From positions 1 through 64,000 of the forward strand of contig JARKNV010000038.1 of the NCBI GenBank assembly GCA_029976065.1: DNA of 64,000 nucleotides, written 5' to 3'. Position numbers and translations under genes: made by a program. The notes beneath the pieces are model-generated. The model ran no database searches. It was not told where the DNA came from and was given only the letters and a program-made list of their open reading frames with translations. Below are positions 42,670 through 51,305 of this stretch, piece by piece. Origin of the DNA: Selenomonadales bacterium (GTDB lineage Bacteria > Bacillota > Negativicutes > Sporomusales > UBA7701). How positions within the stretch are numbered: position 1 is the first letter of the stretch; every line of letters begins with the position of its first letter.

Positions 42670-42751
42670 AAACCCGCATCCTTTCCCCGTTGCCCGTCCA
42701 TACTAAAGCCAGCGCGCGCCGGAGCTTTTCCGGCCCTGAACGAGGTGAAAA

Positions 42752-42919
42752 ATGGGAGAAAAGTGGAACGAAGTAAAGACCCAGACGCTCCGCCCCGCGG
42801 AAGTCGAGGCCCTGTTGGCCAGAGAATTCGGCGAAAAGATCAGTCCGGTCAACCACGAAGAGCTGGCGAAAAAACATCGCAGCCACCAGCTTCACGATGA
42901 AAAAACCCTCCGGTCTTGA
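42752..42919 (+). CDS. Small hypothetical protein, 55 residues
   Basis: ATG 42752 follows GAGGTGAAAA and reads 55 codons to TGA 42919: a charged protein starting MGEKWNEVKT with a conserved-looking RPAEVEALLAREFGEKI segment and a His-rich end. A strong terminator follows within 10 bases. The good ribosome site, clean stop and terminator support a real gene; function unknown. Confidence 0.6.
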   Translation: MGEKWNEVKTQTLRPAEVEALLAREFGEKISPVNHEELAKKHRSHQLHDEKTLRS

Positions 42920-42924
42920 AACAG

Positions 42925-42959
42925 AAAAGCTCCGGCACACACACGCCGGAGCTTTTTTT
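42925..42959 (+). terminator. Terminator after the 55-residue gene
   Basis: AAAAGCTCCGGC (42925-42936) pairs perfectly with GCCGGAGCTTTT (42945-42956) followed by more T's. It may also serve the convergent gene ending at 42993. Confidence 0.88.
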
Positions 42960-42992
42960 CGTTCGGCCCTGATAAGGGCCGGTAAGCCGCGT

Positions 42993-43583
42993 TTACTTTT
43001 TCAGCGGAAACAACGCCGTGAACACCTGGCCATCCACGTCGTCCGCCAGCTTCGCCAAGTGTGTGCTCAACCAGGCCCAGTCGGCAGTATGGGAAAAAAC
43101 CTTATCGCAGACATAGGCCTTCTTGCCGAGGTCGTAGACGCGCACATGGACAAGGGACTTCGTCGCCGCCAGCGGGGACAGAGTGTCCTTCACCGACTGC
43201 AGCGGCAAAACGCAGTAAAAAACGGCGTAATCTACCCTGTCCGCCGCCAGCCGCGGCAGCAGGTCGAAACGGTCGAGGCTGGTCAGGTCGGTGAAGCGGT
43301 TGATCGTGAACTCGCGGCGGTAAACCTCGCCGAACGAAACCGCGTACCCCGGGGAATACTTCTGCGCGAACTTGCCGGTCATATCCTGCCGGATCGCGTT
43401 CCGTTCCGATTCGCCCGCCTGCAGTTCGTCGACATAGAAAAAAACGATCGCCGGCCGTCCGGCATCGGCCGCCGCCGCCGGGCCCGCGAGCATGAGAGGC
43501 AGCAGGAAAACGGCGAGCAAAAGAATCGCGGGCTTCAGCCGCGCGAGGACGAGGACAATGTTGCCAAGCGCTGATATTTTCAT
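42993..43583 (-). CDS. Exported hypothetical protein, 196 residues
   Basis: The protein starts with a long hydrophobic signal (AILLLAVFLLPLMLAGPAAAA, cleavage likely near residue 37). The mature part reads AIVFFYVDELQAGESERNAI ... YDLGKKAYVCDKVF. ATG 43583 is chosen because the signal follows directly, although the ribosome site is poor; a longer frame to 43724 lacks a start context. It is divergent from the GGDEF/HD-GYP gene, whose downstream neighbour is another exported protein of the same size. It may be a periplasmic component linked to that signalling gene. Confidence 0.7.
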   Translation of the reverse strand: MKISALGNIVLVLARLKPAILLLAVFLLPLMLAGPAAAADAGRPAIVFFYVDELQAGESERNAIRQDMTGKFAQKYSPGYAVSFGEVYRREFTINRFTDLTSLDRFDLLPRLAADRVDYAVFYCVLPLQSVKDTLSPLAATKSLVHVRVYDLGKKAYVCDKVFSHTADWAWLSTHLAKLADDVDGQVFTALFPLKK

Positions 43584-43751
43584 GTTATAAACATTTGACG
43601 CTAAGCGGCAATTACCTCTATTTTGCACCGCGGTCTTTTTCCGCAGACATCCTTTCCTATGCCGCCCTAACGGGAAAGGGGAATTACAAAGAATGTCGAA
43701 TTGGTAAAAACAAGGAATTGGCACAGCTTGCCACTATCGGCCGGAGGACCT

Positions 43752-46379
43752 ATGAAGCGCGTGCCCGACAAGGCGCCGGGTGAAGCGGCCGTTATCGCCG
43801 CTGACCTCCCCAAACCGCATAACCTTTCCGCGAACAGACTGCAAAGCGAGTATATCGAAGCCCTGCACAGCGTTGCCCTCGGGCTGATGCGGCGCCGGGA
43901 CCTCGACTCGCTGCTGGCGGAGATAACCATGCGCGCCGCCGACCTTCTCAATACCCCCAACGCCTTCTTATACATAATCACCGACGATGGCGCGGCCATG
44001 GAAATGAGAGTGGGCGTGGGGTTTCACCGCTCGGAGATCGGCACGCGCCGCCGGCCGGGCGAGGGCTTCGTCGGCCAGGTCTGGCAGGCAGGCAAACTAT
44101 CCGCCGCGCCGCGCGTGTGGGAGGCGGGACCCGGCGAAACGGACGGAGGCCCGGCCAGCGTGGCGGGGACGGTCGTGGGCGTGCCCCTCGGCAACGACCG
44201 GCAGGTCATCGGCGTCCTCGGCTTCAACGTCATGGTGGAGAACTATATTCCCACCTCGACCGAAAAGGCCCTCCTCCAGCGGTTCGCCGAGCTGTCGTTT
44301 TTGGCTGTCAGCAATATGCGGCTTTACGCCGTCCTCCAGAACGAGCTCGACCACCGCTACCGCGCCGAGGAACTGCTCCGCCGCCAGAACCGCCACCTGG
44401 AGCTGCTCCATTCCTTTGCCGTCAAACTAATGACCCGCTTCGAACTGAACGAACTGCTCGCCAACATCCTCGACGGCGCCTGCGGTCTGGTGGAAACCGA
44501 GCACGGCTACTTCTACCTCGTCGCCGCCGGCGGGACGCGCCTGGAAGTCAAAGTCGCCCGGGGGCATTACCGGGAAATCATCGGCAAGCAGGTCAAACGC
44601 GGCGAGGAATTGTCGGGGCGGATCTGGCAAAGCGGCCGGATGCTCGTCACCGACGACTACAGCCGGGAATCGGGGCGTAACCCCGACCCCGAACGCGACC
44701 TCGTGCGGGCCTGGATAGGCATCCCGCTCAAAAGAGGGGAGGAGGTGCTCGGCGTTTTCTGCCTGGCCCGCATCGCCTCGGACCGGGCCTTCAGCGACGA
44801 AGAAATTGCCCTCCTCCGGCAGTTTGCCGAGCTTGCCGCCCTCGCCCTCAGCAACGCCAAGCTCTACGAAGCCCTCGAGGACGAGCTGCGGGAACGCAAA
44901 CGCGCCGAAACGGCGCTGCTCGACAGCGAGGCTTCCTACCGCACCCTCGCGGAAAACCTGCCCGGCATCGTCTACCGCGTCTTCCTGCGGGAAAGCGGCC
45001 GGGTCCGCTTTTTCAACACCATGCTTCAGACCGTAACCGGCTATCGTCCGGAAGAACTGGCGGCCGGCGGTCCCTGTCCGCTGGGGGAAATAGTCCTCGC
45101 GGCCGACAAAGCCGGGGTAACGTCAGCCGGCAGAGCCGCCATCGACGATAACCGGCCCTTCGAGATCGAATACGGCATAATCCACAAGGACGGCGGCAGC
45201 CGCTCCGTCATCGAGCGGGCCAGGCCGGTCTGCGGCGACGATGGCCGGCCCCTGTTCGTCGAGGGCGTCATCATGGACATCACCGCCCAGAAATGCGCCC
45301 AGGACGAGCTGCTATTCATGAGCACCCGCGACGGGTTGACCGCGCTTTACAACCGCACCTACTTCGAAGCGGAACTGGACAAATTCCAAAGCGGCGACCG
45401 GCCGGTGGGCATAATAATCTGCGACATCGACGGCCTCAAAATCATCAACGACGCCATGGGCCACCACGTCGGCGACAAGATGCTGGTGGCCGCGGCCGCG
45501 GTGATAAAAGACGCCTTCCGCCGCGAAGATGTCGTCGCGCGGATCGGCGGCGACGAATTCGCCGTACTCATGCCCAACGCAACCCACGGCGCCGTCGAGG
45601 CCGCCTGCCAAAGGGTGCGCGCCGCCGTCGCCGCATACAACCAGAACCAGTCCGGCGTGGACCTTAGCCTCTCGATCGGCCACGCGCTCGGTTTCCCGCG
45701 GGGCGAAAACATCCGCGACGTCCTCCGTGAAGCGGACAACGGCATGTACCGGGAAAAGTTCCACTGCTCCCAAGACGCCCGCAGCGCCATAATCCGCAAC
45801 GCCATGAAGCTCTTGGAGAAAAACGACTTCCTGACCGGGGAGAATGCCGCGCGGATAAACGACCTGGTCACCGGGCTGAGCAGCGCCCTCGGGCTGCCGG
45901 CGGGCGTTGTCGCCGGCATGCGACTGTTCGCCAAATATCACGACATCGGCACAGTGGGCATTCCCGACCACATCCTGCGCAAGCCCGGGCCGCTGACTGC
46001 CGCAGAAAGAGCCGAAATCCGGCGGCATTGCGAAATCGGCTACCGCATCGCCCAATCGTCGAGCGAACTCCTGCCTGTCGCCGAGTGGATCCTCAAACAC
46101 CACGAGTGGTGGAACGGCGAAGGGTATCCCGTCGGCCTCCGCGGCGACCAGATCCCCCGCGAATGCCGGATATTGGCCGTCGTCGACGCCTACTACGCCA
46201 TGACCAGCGACCGCCCCTACCGCAGCGCCATGACCCACGAAGCCGCCGTCGCGGAGCTCAAACGCTGCGCCGGTACCCAGTTCGACCCCGCCGTCGTCCG
46301 CGTCTTCATCCGCCTGCTGGCGAAACGGAGGAACGACGACCGGAAAAAGACCAAAGAAAGCCAGGTAGATCAGCCATGA
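43752..46379 (+). CDS. GAF-GAF-PAS-GGDEF-HD-GYP cyclic-di-GMP signalling protein
   Basis: The 875-residue cytoplasmic protein has two GAF domains (about 35-175 and 205-350), a PAS domain (about 375-500) and a diguanylate cyclase domain with intact GGDEF active site (RIGGDEFAVL). An RxxD inhibitory site lies five residues before the GGDEF. An HD-GYP phosphodiesterase domain follows, with the metal motif KYHDIGTVGIPD, then HHEWWNGEGYPVGLRGD. Both halves look active, so net output probably depends on the sensor domains. GGAGG precedes ATG 43752. Its stop overlaps the next gene's ATG (ATGA). Confidence 0.92.
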   Translation: MKRVPDKAPGEAAVIAADLPKPHNLSANRLQSEYIEALHSVALGLMRRRDLDSLLAEITMRAADLLNTPNAFLYIITDDGAAMEMRVGVGFHRSEIGTRRRPGEGFVGQVWQAGKLSAAPRVWEAGPGETDGGPASVAGTVVGVPLGNDRQVIGVLGFNVMVENYIPTSTEKALLQRFAELSFLAVSNMRLYAVLQNELDHRYRAEELLRRQNRHLELLHSFAVKLMTRFELNELLANILDGACGLVETEHGYFYLVAAGGTRLEVKVARGHYREIIGKQVKRGEELSGRIWQSGRMLVTDDYSRESGRNPDPERDLVRAWIGIPLKRGEEVLGVFCLARIASDRAFSDEEIALLRQFAELAALALSNAKLYEALEDELRERKRAETALLDSEASYRTLAENLPGIVYRVFLRESGRVRFFNTMLQTVTGYRPEELAAGGPCPLGEIVLAADKAGVTSAGRAAIDDNRPFEIEYGIIHKDGGSRSVIERARPVCGDDGRPLFVEGVIMDITAQKCAQDELLFMSTRDGLTALYNRTYFEAELDKFQSGDRPVGIIICDIDGLKIINDAMGHHVGDKMLVAAAAVIKDAFRREDVVARIGGDEFAVLMPNATHGAVEAACQRVRAAVAAYNQNQSGVDLSLSIGHALGFPRGENIRDVLREADNGMYREKFHCSQDARSAIIRNAMKLLEKNDFLTGENAARINDLVTGLSSALGLPAGVVAGMRLFAKYHDIGTVGIPDHILRKPGPLTAAERAEIRRHCEIGYRIAQSSSELLPVAEWILKHHEWWNGEGYPVGLRGDQIPRECRILAVVDAYYAMTSDRPYRSAMTHEAAVAELKRCAGTQFDPAVVRVFIRLLAKRRNDDRKKTKESQVDQP

Positions 46380-46963
46380 AAAGACTTCTGCTGCTCCTCC
46401 TGATCATCGCCTGCGGCTGCGCGGCCTTGCCCGACCTGCTGGCCCGCGCGGCCGCCGCGCCGCGGCGGATCGCCCTCCTGCCCGTGGCCGCCACCTATCA
46501 GGGGAACGAAACGGCCGCGGTGCAGGCCAAAGTGGCGGAAACGCTGGCCGCGTGGTTCCGCACGCCGCTGGCCTCAATCGTCAAAGTATACGAACTCGTT
46601 CCCGCCGACGAAATCCGGGCCGCCTTGCCGCCGAGCGGCACCCTCGACCCCCGCAACCCTGATTTGCCCTGCCTGCAGGAACTGGCCGCCAAGCTCCGCG
46701 CCGACCTCGTCCTCGGCGTCATCATCACCGATCTCGGCCGTTACAGCCTGATCGGCCGGGACGGCGATCTCAAGCTCAGGACCGACCTCGCCCTGCGCCT
46801 CGTCGGCTACAAGGTCGACAGCCAACGCACCATCGACCTCGCCGGTCGCGAGGACTACTTCGACGACTGGTCGCCGGACGGCGAACCCGTCCAACTCGCG
46901 AACGTCCTCACCGAGCGGCTGCTGACCAAAGCAGGCGGCGGCCGCGAGTTCTGGCCGCGGTGA
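46376..46963 (+). CDS. Exported lipoprotein-like hypothetical protein, 195 residues
   Basis: ATG 46376 overlaps the GGDEF/HD-GYP stop by four bases, so the two are translationally coupled. The N-terminus LLLLLLIIACGC has a lipobox (IIAC), predicting a lipid-anchored outer-face protein; an Ala-rich signal cleavage is the alternative. The mature part starts RRIALLPVAATYQGNE and includes LRADLVLGVIITDLG and YKVDSQRTIDLAG. These strands resemble small periplasmic proteins of the LpoB/TolB-like fold, but this is not certain. Confidence 0.75.
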   Translation: MKRLLLLLLIIACGCAALPDLLARAAAAPRRIALLPVAATYQGNETAAVQAKVAETLAAWFRTPLASIVKVYELVPADEIRAALPPSGTLDPRNPDLPCLQELAAKLRADLVLGVIITDLGRYSLIGRDGDLKLRTDLALRLVGYKVDSQRTIDLAGREDYFDDWSPDGEPVQLANVLTERLLTKAGGGREFWPR

Positions 46964-47013
46964 CAAAAACCAAAAAGTTGTCTGCAATTGCAGACAACTT
47001 TTTGGTTTTTGTC
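46962..47013. terminator. Terminator hairpin forming the axis of the inverted repeat
   Basis: AAAAAGTTGTCTGC-AATT-GCAGACAACTTTTT lies exactly on the axis (between 46987 and 46988) and is flanked by AAAAACC/GGTTTTT. Seen from either arm it is a normal intrinsic terminator for the lipoprotein gene. Confidence 0.8.
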
Positions 47014-47599
47014 ACCGCGGCCAGAACTCGCGGCCGCCGCCTGCTTTGGTCAGCAGCCGCTCGGTGAGGACGTTCGCGAGTTGGACGGGTTCGCCGTCCG
47101 GCGACCAGTCGTCGAAGTAGTCCTCGCGACCGGCGAGGTCGATGGTGCGTTGGCTGTCGACCTTGTAGCCGACGAGGCGCAGGGCGAGGTCGGTCCTGAG
47201 CTTGAGATCGCCGTCCCGGCCGATCAGGCTGTAACGGCCGAGATCGGTGATGATGACGCCGAGGACGAGGTCGGCGCGGAGCTTGGCGGCCAGTTCCTGC
47301 AGGCAGGGCAAATCAGGGTTGCGGGGGTCGAGGGTGCCGCTCGGCGGCAAGGCGGCCCGGATTTCGTCGGCGGGAACGAGTTCGTATACTTTGACGATTG
47401 AGGCCAGCGGCGTGCGGAACCACGCGGCCAGCGTTTCCGCCACTTTGGCCTGCACCGCGGCCGTTTCGTTCCCCTGATAGGTGGCGGCCACGGGCAGGAG
47501 GGCGATCCGCCGCGGCGCGGCGGCCGCGCGGGCCAGCAGGTCGGGCAAGGCCGCGCAGCCGCAGGCGATGATCAGGAGGAGCAGCAGAAGTCTTTTCAT
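47012..47599 (-). CDS. Mirror copy: exported lipoprotein-like protein
   Basis: Same 195-residue product as 46376-46963, coupled to the mirrored GGDEF/HD-GYP gene. The two copies face each other 48 bases apart across the axis. Confidence 0.65.
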   Translation of the reverse strand: MKRLLLLLLIIACGCAALPDLLARAAAAPRRIALLPVAATYQGNETAAVQAKVAETLAAWFRTPLASIVKVYELVPADEIRAALPPSGTLDPRNPDLPCLQELAAKLRADLVLGVIITDLGRYSLIGRDGDLKLRTDLALRLVGYKVDSQRTIDLAGREDYFDDWSPDGEPVQLANVLTERLLTKAGGGREFWPR

Positions 47600-50223
47600 G
47601 GCTGATCTACCTGGCTTTCTTTGGTCTTTTTCCGGTCGTCGTTCCTCCGTTTCGCCAGCAGGCGGATGAAGACGCGGACGACGGCGGGGTCGAACTGGGT
47701 ACCGGCGCAGCGTTTGAGCTCCGCGACGGCGGCTTCGTGGGTCATGGCGCTGCGGTAGGGGCGGTCGCTGGTCATGGCGTAGTAGGCGTCGACGACGGCC
47801 AATATCCGGCATTCGCGGGGGATCTGGTCGCCGCGGAGGCCGACGGGATACCCTTCGCCGTTCCACCACTCGTGGTGTTTGAGGATCCACTCGGCGACAG
47901 GCAGGAGTTCGCTCGACGATTGGGCGATGCGGTAGCCGATTTCGCAATGCCGCCGGATTTCGGCTCTTTCTGCGGCAGTCAGCGGCCCGGGCTTGCGCAG
48001 GATGTGGTCGGGAATGCCCACTGTGCCGATGTCGTGATATTTGGCGAACAGTCGCATGCCGGCGACAACGCCCGCCGGCAGCCCGAGGGCGCTGCTCAGC
48101 CCGGTGACCAGGTCGTTTATCCGCGCGGCATTCTCCCCGGTCAGGAAGTCGTTTTTCTCCAAGAGCTTCATGGCGTTGCGGATTATGGCGCTGCGGGCGT
48201 CTTGGGAGCAGTGGAACTTTTCCCGGTACATGCCGTTGTCCGCTTCACGGAGGACGTCGCGGATGTTTTCGCCCCGCGGGAAACCGAGCGCGTGGCCGAT
48301 CGAGAGGCTAAGGTCCACGCCGGACTGGTTCTGGTTGTATGCGGCGACGGCGGCGCGCACCCTTTGGCAGGCGGCCTCGACGGCGCCGTGGGTTGCGTTG
48401 GGCATGAGTACGGCGAATTCGTCGCCGCCGATCCGCGCGACGACATCTTCGCGGCGGAAGGCGTCTTTTATCACCGCGGCCGCGGCCACCAGCATCTTGT
48501 CGCCGACGTGGTGGCCCATGGCGTCGTTGATGATTTTGAGGCCGTCGATGTCGCAGATTATTATGCCCACCGGCCGGTCGCCGCTTTGGAATTTGTCCAG
48601 TTCCGCTTCGAAGTAGGTGCGGTTGTAAAGCGCGGTCAACCCGTCGCGGGTGCTCATGAATAGCAGCTCGTCCTGGGCGCATTTCTGGGCGGTGATGTCC
48701 ATGATGACGCCCTCGACGAACAGGGGCCGGCCATCGTCGCCGCAGACCGGCCTGGCCCGCTCGATGACGGAGCGGCTGCCGCCGTCCTTGTGGATTATGC
48801 CGTATTCGATCTCGAAGGGCCGGTTATCGTCGATGGCGGCTCTGCCGGCTGACGTTACCCCGGCTTTGTCGGCCGCGAGGACTATTTCCCCCAGCGGACA
48901 GGGACCGCCGGCCGCCAGTTCTTCCGGACGATAGCCGGTTACGGTCTGAAGCATGGTGTTGAAAAAGCGGACCCGGCCGCTTTCCCGCAGGAAGACGCGG
49001 TAGACGATGCCGGGCAGGTTTTCCGCGAGGGTGCGGTAGGAAGCCTCGCTGTCGAGCAGCGCCGTTTCGGCGCGTTTGCGTTCCCGCAGCTCGTCCTCGA
49101 GGGCTTCGTAGAGCTTGGCGTTGCTGAGGGCGAGGGCGGCAAGCTCGGCAAACTGCCGGAGGAGGGCAATTTCTTCGTCGCTGAAGGCCCGGTCCGAGGC
49201 GATGCGGGCCAGGCAGAAAACGCCGAGCACCTCCTCCCCTCTTTTGAGCGGGATGCCTATCCAGGCCCGCACGAGGTCGCGTTCGGGGTCGGGGTTACGC
49301 CCCGATTCCCGGCTGTAGTCGTCGGTGACGAGCATCCGGCCGCTTTGCCAGATCCGCCCCGACAATTCCTCGCCGCGTTTGACCTGCTTGCCGATGATTT
49401 CCCGGTAATGCCCCCGGGCGACTTTGACTTCCAGGCGCGTCCCGCCGGCGGCGACGAGGTAGAAGTAGCCGTGCTCGGTTTCCACCAGACCGCAGGCGCC
49501 GTCGAGGATGTTGGCGAGCAGTTCGTTCAGTTCGAAGCGGGTCATTAGTTTGACGGCAAAGGAATGGAGCAGCTCCAGGTGGCGGTTCTGGCGGCGGAGC
49601 AGTTCCTCGGCGCGGTAGCGGTGGTCGAGCTCGTTCTGGAGGACGGCGTAAAGCCGCATATTGCTGACAGCCAAAAACGACAGCTCGGCGAACCGCTGGA
49701 GGAGGGCCTTTTCGGTCGAGGTGGGAATATAGTTCTCCACCATGACGTTGAAGCCGAGGACGCCGATGACCTGCCGGTCGTTGCCGAGGGGCACGCCCAC
49801 GACCGTCCCCGCCACGCTGGCCGGGCCTCCGTCCGTTTCGCCGGGTCCCGCCTCCCACACGCGCGGCGCGGCGGATAGTTTGCCTGCCTGCCAGACCTGG
49901 CCGACGAAGCCCTCGCCCGGCCGGCGGCGCGTGCCGATCTCCGAGCGGTGAAACCCCACGCCCACTCTCATTTCCATGGCCGCGCCATCGTCGGTGATTA
50001 TGTATAAGAAGGCGTTGGGGGTATTGAGAAGGTCGGCGGCGCGCATGGTTATCTCCGCCAGCAGCGAGTCGAGGTCCCGGCGCCGCATCAGCCCGAGGGC
50101 AACGCTGTGCAGGGCTTCGATATACTCGCTTTGCAGTCTGTTCGCGGAAAGGTTATGCGGTTTGGGGAGGTCAGCGGCGATAACGGCCGCTTCACCCGGC
50201 GCCTTGTCGGGCACGCGCTTCAT
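47596..50223 (-). CDS. Mirror copy: GAF-GAF-PAS-GGDEF-HD-GYP protein
   Basis: Same 875-residue product and start as 43752-46379, with intact RIGGDEF and HD-GYP motifs. Confidence 0.75.
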   Translation of the reverse strand: MKRVPDKAPGEAAVIAADLPKPHNLSANRLQSEYIEALHSVALGLMRRRDLDSLLAEITMRAADLLNTPNAFLYIITDDGAAMEMRVGVGFHRSEIGTRRRPGEGFVGQVWQAGKLSAAPRVWEAGPGETDGGPASVAGTVVGVPLGNDRQVIGVLGFNVMVENYIPTSTEKALLQRFAELSFLAVSNMRLYAVLQNELDHRYRAEELLRRQNRHLELLHSFAVKLMTRFELNELLANILDGACGLVETEHGYFYLVAAGGTRLEVKVARGHYREIIGKQVKRGEELSGRIWQSGRMLVTDDYSRESGRNPDPERDLVRAWIGIPLKRGEEVLGVFCLARIASDRAFSDEEIALLRQFAELAALALSNAKLYEALEDELRERKRAETALLDSEASYRTLAENLPGIVYRVFLRESGRVRFFNTMLQTVTGYRPEELAAGGPCPLGEIVLAADKAGVTSAGRAAIDDNRPFEIEYGIIHKDGGSRSVIERARPVCGDDGRPLFVEGVIMDITAQKCAQDELLFMSTRDGLTALYNRTYFEAELDKFQSGDRPVGIIICDIDGLKIINDAMGHHVGDKMLVAAAAVIKDAFRREDVVARIGGDEFAVLMPNATHGAVEAACQRVRAAVAAYNQNQSGVDLSLSIGHALGFPRGENIRDVLREADNGMYREKFHCSQDARSAIIRNAMKLLEKNDFLTGENAARINDLVTGLSSALGLPAGVVAGMRLFAKYHDIGTVGIPDHILRKPGPLTAAERAEIRRHCEIGYRIAQSSSELLPVAEWILKHHEWWNGEGYPVGLRGDQIPRECRILAVVDAYYAMTSDRPYRSAMTHEAAVAELKRCAGTQFDPAVVRVFIRLLAKRRNDDRKKTKESQVDQP

Positions 50224-50391
50224 AGGTCCTCCGGCCGATAGTGGCAAGCTGTGCCAATTCCTTGTTTTTACCAATTCGACATTCTTTGTAATTCCCCTTT
50301 CCCGTTAGGGCGGCATAGGAAAGGATGTCTGCGGAAAAAGACCGCGGTGCAAAATAGAGGTAATTGCCGCTTAGCGTCAAATGTTTATAAC

Positions 50392-50982
50392 ATGAAAATA
50401 TCAGCGCTTGGCAACATTGTCCTCGTCCTCGCGCGGCTGAAGCCCGCGATTCTTTTGCTCGCCGTTTTCCTGCTGCCTCTCATGCTCGCGGGCCCGGCGG
50501 CGGCGGCCGATGCCGGACGGCCGGCGATCGTTTTTTTCTATGTCGACGAACTGCAGGCGGGCGAATCGGAACGGAACGCGATCCGGCAGGATATGACCGG
50601 CAAGTTCGCGCAGAAGTATTCCCCGGGGTACGCGGTTTCGTTCGGCGAGGTTTACCGCCGCGAGTTCACGATCAACCGCTTCACCGACCTGACCAGCCTC
50701 GACCGTTTCGACCTGCTGCCGCGGCTGGCGGCGGACAGGGTAGATTACGCCGTTTTTTACTGCGTTTTGCCGCTGCAGTCGGTGAAGGACACTCTGTCCC
50801 CGCTGGCGGCGACGAAGTCCCTTGTCCATGTGCGCGTCTACGACCTCGGCAAGAAGGCCTATGTCTGCGATAAGGTTTTTTCCCATACTGCCGACTGGGC
50901 CTGGTTGAGCACACACTTGGCGAAGCTGGCGGACGACGTGGATGGCCAGGTGTTCACGGCGTTGTTTCCGCTGAAAAAGTAA
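50392..50982 (+). CDS. Mirror copy: exported hypothetical protein, 196 residues
   Basis: Same product as 42993-43583, divergent from the mirrored GGDEF/HD-GYP gene. Confidence 0.6.
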   Translation: MKISALGNIVLVLARLKPAILLLAVFLLPLMLAGPAAAADAGRPAIVFFYVDELQAGESERNAIRQDMTGKFAQKYSPGYAVSFGEVYRREFTINRFTDLTSLDRFDLLPRLAADRVDYAVFYCVLPLQSVKDTLSPLAATKSLVHVRVYDLGKKAYVCDKVFSHTADWAWLSTHLAKLADDVDGQVFTALFPLKK

Positions 50983-51015
50983 ACGCGGCTTACCGGCCCT
51001 TATCAGGGCCGAACG

Positions 51016-51050
51016 AAAAAAAGCTCCGGCGTGTGTGTGCCGGAGCTTTT
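51016..51050 (-). terminator. Mirror copy: terminator of the 55-residue gene
   Basis: Mirror of 42925-42959. Confidence 0.75.
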
Positions 51051-51055
51051 CTGTT

Positions 51056-51223
51056 TCAAGACCGGAGGGTTTTTTCATCGTGAAGCTGGTGGCTGCGATG
51101 TTTTTTCGCCAGCTCTTCGTGGTTGACCGGACTGATCTTTTCGCCGAATTCTCTGGCCAACAGGGCCTCGACTTCCGCGGGGCGGAGCGTCTGGGTCTTT
51201 ACTTCGTTCCACTTTTCTCCCAT
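51056..51223 (-). CDS. Mirror copy: small hypothetical protein, 55 residues
   Basis: Same frame and GAGGTGAAAA site as 42752-42919. Confidence 0.5.
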   Translation of the reverse strand: MGEKWNEVKTQTLRPAEVEALLAREFGEKISPVNHEELAKKHRSHQLHDEKTLRS

Positions 51224-51305
51224 TTTTCACCTCGTTCAGGGCCGGAAAAGCTCCGGCGCGCGCTGGCTTTAGTATGGACGGGCAACGGGGAAAGGATGCG
51301 GGTTT

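Larger units (their letters stand above)
29975..46987 (+). repeat. Left arm of a 34-kb inverted repeat
   Basis: Each position x here pairs with 93975 minus x in the right arm. Spot comparison at the axis, in the middle and at the outer end shows exact complementarity. All reading frames, including short spurious ones, recur at mirrored coordinates with the same lengths. The arm begins inside the molybdoenzyme gene only because the right arm reaches the window edge; the true repeat may be longer. Confidence 0.95.
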
